Origin: Nitrolancea sp040255925
Lineage (GTDB): Bacteria > Chloroflexota > Chloroflexia > Thermomicrobiales > Thermomicrobiaceae
Direction: 5' to 3'
Assembly (NCBI GenBank): GCA_040255925.1
Contig: JBDZVX010000043.1
Coordinates: forward strand, 1-19,820
Length of the DNA stretch: 19,820 bases
Positions 14,277-19,820 of the stretch are shown in pieces. Below the pieces are notes generated by a model. The model was not told the origin of the DNA, made no database searches, and was given only the letters and a program-made list of their open reading frames with translations. Both the position numbers and the translations under genes were made by a program. Within the stretch, counting starts at the first letter, position 1. Each line of letters begins with the position of its first letter.

Positions 14277-14388
14277 GCAGATCTTCCCGTCAAGGTAGGC
14301 AGTTGTGGATTCCTCCTCCACGCCTGCTAACCAGAATGGGCGCATCCGGAAGTGCCTTGCGGCGCTCCGGACGGCGCTAGGCTCGAAT

Positions 14389-15038
14389 ATGACTGCCGGG
14401 GAAACGGGGGCCCCTGATCGCCCCGGTAGTGGACACCGCGTGCTGGATGGCGCCTATTACCGCGCGCTGGAATCCGAGCGTCCTGACGCGATCTTCCGGG
14501 ATCCCTATGCCCGTCGGCTAGCCGGCAAACGTGCCGAGGACGCGGCTTGTCGACACGAATCGACCGGCATGGACCTCAGTGATAGCGCCGCGCGCCGTAA
14601 GCTGTTCGCCAGGTATTGCATCAGGTATTGGTGGTAAGCGAAGGATTCCTCCTCTACCAGTCCGCCGATGCCGTAGCCGCGCTGGCCTACGACCTCCATG
14701 CCTATCGACACTTTTCTTGTTGGAAGACCGACGTCACCTCGCTGCTGCTACGCATGCATCAAGTCTTCGGCAGACCGGTCCAGAGCTGGGTTTCGCCCAA
14801 GTGGTTCGCTCCTCGTGACAACCGGGACTTTTTCGAACCATGCGGCTGGACCATCCGTGGATTCCGCTCGCTCGCAGTTGAAGGCGCACGCTACCATAGG
14901 GAGCCGCCATTTGCTCCCCTACTCCGCGTCGGCCGGATTGTGCTCGGTAGGAAATGGCGCGATGCATTCCGGGATTCGAGCGGGGTGCTTCTGCTCGAAC
15001 GATCGTCCCAACCGGCGCCGGTCTTGTCGGGGGCATGA
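14389..15038 (+). pseudogene. Decayed class I SAM methyltransferase (leucine carboxyl methyltransferase-like)
   Basis: Two halves of one family lie in different frames. The 5' half (ATG at 14389, stop at 14637) carries the family N-terminus: AYYRALESERPDAIFRDPYA then RRLAGKRAEDAA. The 3' half (frame running to 15038) carries VLVVSEGFLLY, then AALAYDLHAYRHFSCWKTD, FFEPCGWTIRGF and the end GVLLLER. In intact PPM1/Tcmp-type enzymes (about 270-300 residues) roughly 100 residues lie between, including the SAM-binding GAGLDTR motif; here they are absent and the frame shifts. CAGGTATTG is directly repeated at the junction (14610-14618 and 14622-14630). With no SAM site this cannot be an active methyltransferase. 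The deletion size is estimated from family memory. Confidence 0.78.
14610..14630 (+). repeat. Tandem 9-mer at the deletion junction
   Basis: CAGGTATTG occurs at 14610-14618 and 14622-14630, a 12-base period, exactly where the two methyltransferase halves meet. It may be a scar of slippage or recombination. Confidence 0.6.
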
Positions 15039-15118
15039 CGCGTCGCGCCGCCGGAACACTGCTAAAATTACGGCATCGGCATCGCGGCGAATCCAAGGAA
15101 AGCATTGAGGAGTACCGA

Positions 15119-15229
15119 ATGGAGTACACCGGTTGGAATCCCCTGGTCCCCGCTCTTGAATTGCTCGCGGTGATCCTGGTCATCGGTGCAGCGATCGTTC
15201 TCGTACGCCGTTTGCGCCGGCTTGGGTAG
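15119..15229 (+). CDS. Small single-span membrane peptide, 36 residues
   Basis: ATG at 15119 follows GAGGAG at 6-base spacing and ends in TAG at 15229, giving 36 residues. Residues 9-29 (LVPALELLAVILVIGAAIVLV) form one hydrophobic span, and the tail RRLRRLG is strongly basic, predicting N-out/C-in. A longer in-frame extension to 14954 exists but overlaps the pseudogene and has no comparable start signal. No family is recognised. It is similar in size and layout, though not in sequence, to the peptide at 1817-1921. It is convergent with thrB. Confidence 0.6.
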   Translation: MEYTGWNPLVPALELLAVILVIGAAIVLVRRLRRLG

Positions 15230-15339
15230 CACGGATACGTCGCATAGCGTGGCAAGGGGCAGTACGCCGCCGCTCCGCGCGATCCCGGCCTTGTGAATAC
15301 CTGGCTGGCTTCATGAGAGATGATAACCGGCTGGAAGCC

Positions 15340-16257
15340 TCAGATCACCGATGGCTGTCCGGCGATGACCTCGGACGTCATCGCTCCCCGGTCATCGACG
15401 TCCAGCTCCACGACTTGCCCGGCCACACCAGCGATCCCGGCGGTGACCGCCATCGCCGCGGCAACCTCCGATGCGCGTTGTGGTGGTGTCAGAGCCAGCA
15501 CCGCGGGACCGGCCCCGCTTAAGCTCGCTCCATACGCTCCCGCGCGCCGGACTGATTCGATCATCTCTGGAAGATAGGGATAGAGGGTGGCGCGGAACGG
15601 CTGGTGGAGCCGATCCGTCATCGCCTCGCCGAGGAGGGTGAACTCGCCGCTGGTCAACGCCGCCGTCAGCAACGCGCAGCGAGCCGCGTTGGCAACCGCG
15701 TCGGTCCGGGAAATCTCGTCCGGCACGACGGCTCGGGCCTCACGGGTAAGCCCGGTATGCTCCGGGATGAACACCACTGCCCGCAACGGCCCGCCAAGCG
15801 GCAGGTCCCGGTATACGATCCGGCCGGACGCCGGGACAACCAGCGCCACCCCACCAAAGAGTGCCGCCGCGACGTTGTCACCGTGACCCTCGATCTCGAC
15901 GGCGAGCTGGAGGATGCCCAGATCGTCGAGCGGATTGTCGAATAGGCGGTTCGCCGCCACCAGCCCGGCGACGATCGCCGCCGCCGAACTCCCGAGCCCA
16001 CGGGCTAGCGGGATATCGGTCCGCACACTGATCCGGCAGCCGGGAAGTGGACGCTTGACAGCCCCAGCCAGCGTTTGAAGAGCGACTAGGACGAGATTGG
16101 TGCCGCCAGCCAATTCCGGCCCCTCGATCATCCGTGGCTCGTCGTCATCAGTCGTTACAATCTCGACCGTCGTATAGAGACCGAGCGCCAGGGCAAGGGC
16201 GTCGAAACCCGGCCCCAGATTCGCGCTGGAGGCTGGAACGCTAACCGAGAAGCGCAT
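15340..16257 (-). CDS. thrB: Homoserine kinase (GHMP family)
   Basis: Phosphorylates L-homoserine with ATP to O-phosphohomoserine, the ThrC substrate. It has 305 residues, as usual. The start ATG at 16257 gives the family N-terminus MRFSVSVPASSANLGPGFDAL. The GHMP ATP-binding motif PLARGLGSSAAA is at residues 83-94, and the C-terminal GAYGASLSGAGPAVLAL is the third GHMP motif. It overlaps the end of thrC by 17 bp, with AAGGAG inside thrC serving as its ribosome binding site, so the two are translationally coupled. It is a cytoplasmic enzyme of threonine synthesis; ACT-domain aspartokinase/homoserine dehydrogenase genes are not in the window. Confidence 0.96.
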   Translation of the reverse strand: MRFSVSVPASSANLGPGFDALALALGLYTTVEIVTTDDDEPRMIEGPELAGGTNLVLVALQTLAGAVKRPLPGCRISVRTDIPLARGLGSSAAAIVAGLVAANRLFDNPLDDLGILQLAVEIEGHGDNVAAALFGGVALVVPASGRIVYRDLPLGGPLRAVVFIPEHTGLTREARAVVPDEISRTDAVANAARCALLTAALTSGEFTLLGEAMTDRLHQPFRATLYPYLPEMIESVRRAGAYGASLSGAGPAVLALTPPQRASEVAAAMAVTAGIAGVAGQVVELDVDDRGAMTSEVIAGQPSVI

Positions 16258-17527
16258 CGCCAAGAATCTCCTTGAGCGCGTCGAGCGTGGGATCAATGAG
16301 CACCGGCCGGTTCGCCAGCGGCCGTGATTCGGAACCCGGTCCCAGATGATAGCTCATCACGGTGTCGGAATCCTTCATGACGTGCCCCGTCAATACGCCG
16401 GCCACAAACGCGTTCGCGGGAATCACGTCCGATTGAACCAGCTTGCGAATCCCCGCCAGTGAGGTGGCTGAGGCCGGCTCGCAGCCGATCCCGGCCCGGT
16501 CGATCATCGCCTTGGCTTCGAGAATCTCTTCATCCGAGACGGCCTCGACGACACCATCGGTGAGTTCGATCGTCCGTCTGGCTTTCGCATACCCGACTGG
16601 AGCGCCGATTCGGATCGCTGTCGCGATGGTATCGGCCGTGACGGTTGAATAGCTCTTGAATCCGGACCGGTAGGCATTGTAGAAGGGCGCGGCGCCCGCT
16701 GCCTGGACGATGACGACGCGGGGGAAACGCGTGATTAACCCAGCCGCCTTGAGATCAACTAAGGCCTTCCCAAACGCGCTGGAGTTCCCAAGATTGCCGC
16801 CAGGCACGACGATCCATTCCGGCATCTCCCAGTTCAGCTGGTGCAACAGCTCGTAGATGATCGTCTTCTGGCCCTCTACCCGGAACGGATTGACCGAATT
16901 GAGCAGGTAGATGTCGTACTCGAGACTCGCTTCCTGCACCAGCCGCATCGCCGAGTCGAAATCGCCCCGAACCTGCACGATCCGGGCCCCGTAGGCAATC
17001 GTCTGCCCCAGTTTCGCCGCCGCGATCTTTCCCTGGGGAACGAAGACGATAGCTGGGATTCCCGCCAGCGCGGCGTAGGATGCGACCGAGGCGGAGGTGT
17101 TCCCGGTCGAGGCGCACGCGACCATGCGCGCGCCCGCCCAGCGAGCTTGGCTGGTCGCCACGGTCATGCCGCGATCTTTGAATGACCCGGTCGGATTCTC
17201 ACCCTCATGCTTGAGGGCCAAGCGGTCCACCCCCGCCCATCGCGCCAGGTGCTCCACCTCATACAAGTTGGTGTTGCCTTCCGGCTTGGTGACGATGGAA
17301 TCCTCCGGAACCGGCGGCAGGAGCTCACGGTACCGCCAGACACCGCTCCGATCCGGACCGGTCAACGACTGGAGGCGGCGATTGAATGTATCGAGCTCGA
17401 CCGAGCCGTTAAATTCCAACTCCAGGTCGAGCAAGCCACCGCAGGCGCAGCGGGTCAGCATCCGGTTGGCGGGGTGGTGATCGCCACATTCAATACAACG
17501 GAGGAACACGAGCACGACCCCTTTCAT
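16241..17527 (-). CDS. thrC: Threonine synthase
   Basis: A PLP enzyme converting O-phosphohomoserine to threonine and phosphate. It has 428 residues from the ATG at 17527; a GTG a few codons later is possible, and the frame is open further upstream without signals. An N-terminal zinc-ribbon-like segment has Cys11, Cys14, Cys27 and Cys29 (CIECG...RCACGG). The PLP lysine is Lys117 in ENPTGSFKDRG. GNTSASVASYAA, then VPGGNLGNSSAFGKAL, binds the cofactor phosphate and ring. The C-terminal region (CEPASATSLAGI, then VLTGHVMKD) is typical of the short, zinc-ribbon ThrC clade. Its 3' end overlaps thrB, forming a thrC-thrB operon. Confidence 0.95.
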   Translation of the reverse strand: MKGVVLVFLRCIECGDHHPANRMLTRCACGGLLDLELEFNGSVELDTFNRRLQSLTGPDRSGVWRYRELLPPVPEDSIVTKPEGNTNLYEVEHLARWAGVDRLALKHEGENPTGSFKDRGMTVATSQARWAGARMVACASTGNTSASVASYAALAGIPAIVFVPQGKIAAAKLGQTIAYGARIVQVRGDFDSAMRLVQEASLEYDIYLLNSVNPFRVEGQKTIIYELLHQLNWEMPEWIVVPGGNLGNSSAFGKALVDLKAAGLITRFPRVVIVQAAGAAPFYNAYRSGFKSYSTVTADTIATAIRIGAPVGYAKARRTIELTDGVVEAVSDEEILEAKAMIDRAGIGCEPASATSLAGIRKLVQSDVIPANAFVAGVLTGHVMKDSDTVMSYHLGPGSESRPLANRPVLIDPTLDALKEILGDALLG

Positions 17528-17890
17528 GGTGACACCGGCTCCCGCCGCCCAAACCCGGATCTCGCGAGGGCAAGGGCGATGACACCGGCTGTCCCGGACT
17601 GTTGCACATACGCTATTGTCAACGCGGGAACGTCCCCCGCCCAAATTAACACGCTGGCATCGGTGTTCCGCTTCTCCCCGGATACCCCCGAGAGTCAGGC
17701 CGGAAGCTCGCCGCTACCACACCTGGGTCTCTACGATAGCCGACCGCGCGGAACGCTCCCGGCTGGAAGTCGTTCAGTGGCCTTGGCAACACAGCATCCA
17801 CGCGCACTCGACCCCGGCCTAATACGACCGTGGAGATGATACTCCAGGCACGCACTCCCGTGCAGCTTTTTCCCACTTGGCGAGCGATCG
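17528..17890. other. Intergenic region upstream of thrC
   Basis: 363 bp between the binding-protein gene stop and thrC, both minus strand. A perfect TTGACA lies on the minus strand at 17617-17622, but no -10 element falls 16-18 bases later, so no promoter is called. A GGGA-ACG-TCCC palindrome lies next to it. A T-box, expected for threonine control in some bacteria, was looked for and not found convincingly. Confidence 0.5.
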
Positions 17891-19747
17891 TTAACTGGTC
17901 CGCATCCAATCGGCGATGTTCCAGAGATCCGACGTCCAGGGAGAAAGCTGGACGTTTAGGAGATTCCGCGCCCGACCGGCCGGTATCCCCTGGGCGACGA
18001 TCGGGATCTCCACCACGTTATTGACCACCAGATCGTTCATTTGAATGAACAAGAGCGCCTGCTTCGCGGGATCGAGCTCCTTCTTCGCGAGCTGGTAGAG
18101 CCGGTCATACTCATCGTTGTTCCAGCGCTCCGCGTTCCGACCAGACCACTGGTTCCCCTTCTGGGGAATGTTCGGTTCGGCTCCATACCAGGACTCCATA
18201 TAGTCGAGCGGGTATGGCGTGGTCGGGCCATTGGTGAACATCTGGATGTCCGAATAGAAGTGTAGGTAGCTATCAGGGCTGGCTGAAGCCGGATCGAAGA
18301 AGACCTGCGCGTCGATCGGCTTGATCTCGACCGGGATACCGAGCTTCTCAAAATCGGTCTTGATTAGTTCCTGTTGCTGCTGCCAGAGCGGGTTCACCGG
18401 CGCATGGAAGACGAGGCTCATCCGCACGCCATCCTTTTGCCGTACGCCGTCGGACCCCACCTTCCATCCGGCGGTATCGAGCAGACTCGCGGCCTGTTCG
18501 AGGTTGTAGTCCCAGGAGGTGTTTTTCGACACGAAGTTCGGTGGCGCGACGAGGATATTGCTCGTTGCCGTTCCGGTCGGTCCGTAGAACTGCCTGGCGA
18601 GCGCATCCCGCTGAATTGCCAGGGCATACGCCCGGCGCACGTTGAGATCGGACTGCCAGGGATGCGGCGCCGCCAGGCTCGACATCTCACCGTTGACATC
18701 TTTTCGGGGATCGGACAGATTGATCTGGATCTTTTGAACGGCGGAGAAGGGTGGAACCTCGATCGCACCCTTGCCGCCCTCGGCAAGCTGCTCGAGCTGT
18801 TTTGGATCAACCTGGAGATTCCAGGCGAAATCGGCCTCCCCGGTCTGCAACACTTGTCGCGCGGCGCTCAGCGCATCTTCGGCACCGGTCAGCTCTATCT
18901 GGTCGAACGATGGTCTGAGGGGATCGCGGTACTGCATATTGATCGAATATCGCACGCTGTCGCCGGGCTTGAAGTCATCCACCTTGTATGGGCCAGTACC
19001 GACCGGCTTGAGGTTGAACAAGTCTGTTCGCGCCTTTTCGCCGATGGCGTCCTTGAGCAGATGCTCCGGCAAAATCATGCCATTCACACCGGTAAAAACG
19101 GTGAACCAGCCCGGTGATGGCTCCTTGAAGCTCACGGTCACGGTGTGGTCATCGACCACTTGGACTGACTCGACGCCTTTGAAGTATTGAATCGTGGTCG
19201 CGGCAGTGGCCTCGTTGGACACGTAATCAAACGTAAACTTCACGTCCTTGGCCGTGAACGGCTGGCCGTCAGACCAGATAACGGCCGGCAACAGCTTCCA
19301 GGTGACACTCTTTCCATCCGGGGCAACGCCTTTTCCGAGCGCCGGGATCTCGGCCGCGAGCTTCGGTACTAATCGACCGTCCGGACCGAAATCGGCTAGT
19401 GGCTCAAGCACGATTGACGCGGCATTGAAATCCTTAGGACCCTGGGCGAGATGGGGATTGAGGATGGTTGGAGCCTGCCAGAAGAGGAGCCGAAGGAGCC
19501 CGCCACCGGCCCGCTTCGGTATCGGAGTCGGCGATACGCTGCTCGGCGGGAACCCATCATCGGGTCCCGGACTTCCCATGGGGGACGGCGTATTGGTTGT
19601 CTGCGTCCCGGTGCTACAGGCGGCCAGAAGTCCCGCGATGACCGAAGACGATAACCCGAGCGCGATGGCCTTGCGGAGTACCTGACGTCGGCTCAACCTA
19701 CCGGCAAGCGCATCCTGATAGAACTGCACGAGGTTCGGGTCTTCCAC
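17891..19747 (-). CDS. ABC transporter substrate-binding lipoprotein, family 5 (peptide/nickel type)
   Basis: A 618-residue solute receptor, probably anchored outside the membrane by a lipid. GTG at 19747 follows GGAGGAG at 8-base spacing. The signal has twin arginines (LSRRQVLRK, residues 18-26), a hydrophobic stretch, and the lipobox LAAC with Cys44, suggesting Tat export and lipidation. A Ser/Thr/Pro linker leads to the SBP_bac_5 fold: LVPKLAAEIP, WKLLPAVIWSDGQPFTAKDV, VGTGPYKVDDF, then VRRAYALAIQRDALARQFYG and the C-terminal WNNDEYDRLYQLA. The family takes up oligopeptides, nickel or sugars; the ligand is not predictable from sequence alone. Permease and ATPase genes are not in this window; they may lie beyond 19747 or elsewhere. 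Confidence 0.92.
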   Translation of the reverse strand: MEDPNLVQFYQDALAGRLSRRQVLRKAIALGLSSSVIAGLLAACSTGTQTTNTPSPMGSPGPDDGFPPSSVSPTPIPKRAGGGLLRLLFWQAPTILNPHLAQGPKDFNAASIVLEPLADFGPDGRLVPKLAAEIPALGKGVAPDGKSVTWKLLPAVIWSDGQPFTAKDVKFTFDYVSNEATAATTIQYFKGVESVQVVDDHTVTVSFKEPSPGWFTVFTGVNGMILPEHLLKDAIGEKARTDLFNLKPVGTGPYKVDDFKPGDSVRYSINMQYRDPLRPSFDQIELTGAEDALSAARQVLQTGEADFAWNLQVDPKQLEQLAEGGKGAIEVPPFSAVQKIQINLSDPRKDVNGEMSSLAAPHPWQSDLNVRRAYALAIQRDALARQFYGPTGTATSNILVAPPNFVSKNTSWDYNLEQAASLLDTAGWKVGSDGVRQKDGVRMSLVFHAPVNPLWQQQQELIKTDFEKLGIPVEIKPIDAQVFFDPASASPDSYLHFYSDIQMFTNGPTTPYPLDYMESWYGAEPNIPQKGNQWSGRNAERWNNDEYDRLYQLAKKELDPAKQALLFIQMNDLVVNNVVEIPIVAQGIPAGRARNLLNVQLSPWTSDLWNIADWMRTS

Positions 19748-19820
19748 GACGGGTTCTCCTCCTCACAGACTGAAAGCACCGCCTGAAGACCACGGCATTG
19801 TAGGAACGCTTCCAGCAGCG

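Noticed and set aside
17848..17872. Plus-strand intrinsic terminator (GCACG-CACTCC-CGTGC then T5)
   Set aside because: The stem is only 5 bp and no plus-strand gene lies upstream.
17528..17890. T-box leader of thrC
   Set aside because: A GTGTGGTAGCGGCG stretch is faintly similar to the T-box sequence, but it lacks the AGGGTGG-ACCGCG match and a terminator/antiterminator pair.

Overview
The window is high-GC bacterial chromosome. Its genes resemble those of Chloroflexota, most plausibly Thermomicrobia (the Sphaerobacter/Nitrolancea/Thermomicrobium type). That placement is my inference from protein style and gene order: a zinc-ribbon threonine synthase, a DUF3048 lipoprotein, Ser/Thr/Pro-rich exported proteins, many GTG/TTG starts, and good TATAAT-like promoters. 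It was not checked against a database. The content is mostly housekeeping. I see no rRNA, tRNA, CRISPR array, intact mobile element or evident defence system.

Layout. Positions 1-1192 (-) hold the N-terminal part of a large FAD-linked oxidase that runs off the window. Positions 1193-2760 are gene-poor, but contain a 34-residue membrane peptide gene with its own promoter, a nested inverted repeat, and an operator-like palindrome with a tandem repeat. Next come a DUF2171/PRC-barrel-like protein (+), a cyanase with all three catalytic residues (-), and the YajQ and RimO genes (+). The RimO gene overlaps its convergent neighbour by 209 bp. That neighbour is the last gene of a three-gene (-) phospholipid cluster: CDP-alcohol phosphatidyltransferase, HAD phosphatase, LpxL/PatA-like acyltransferase.

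Positions 8245-12085 (-) encode surface and membrane proteins: a DUF3048 lipoprotein, a PH-like/DUF1648-like membrane protein, and a PpiC-type foldase. Positions 12373-13561 (-) are the rpsF-ssb-rpsR operon behind a near-consensus promoter. Its leader is interrupted by a 100-N assembly gap whose two edges carry the same 55 bases, so the gap is probably an assembly artefact. Positions 14034-15229 (+) hold a small hypothetical gene, a decayed methyltransferase that has lost its SAM-binding core, and a 36-residue membrane peptide. Positions 15340-17527 (-) are thrC-thrB (overlapping genes, O-phosphohomoserine/threonine synthesis), and 17891-19747 (-) is a family-5 ABC-transporter binding lipoprotein.

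Functionally, thrC/thrB form one pathway and rpsF/ssb/rpsR one translation/replication operon. The three lipid genes probably act together on an anionic, possibly inositol-type, phospholipid. CynS would supply ammonia and CO2 from cyanate. The most unusual points are the convergent rimO/acyltransferase overlap, the false-looking gap, the two short membrane peptides with good expression signals, the gutted methyltransferase, and the unexplained structured element near 1600-1660.
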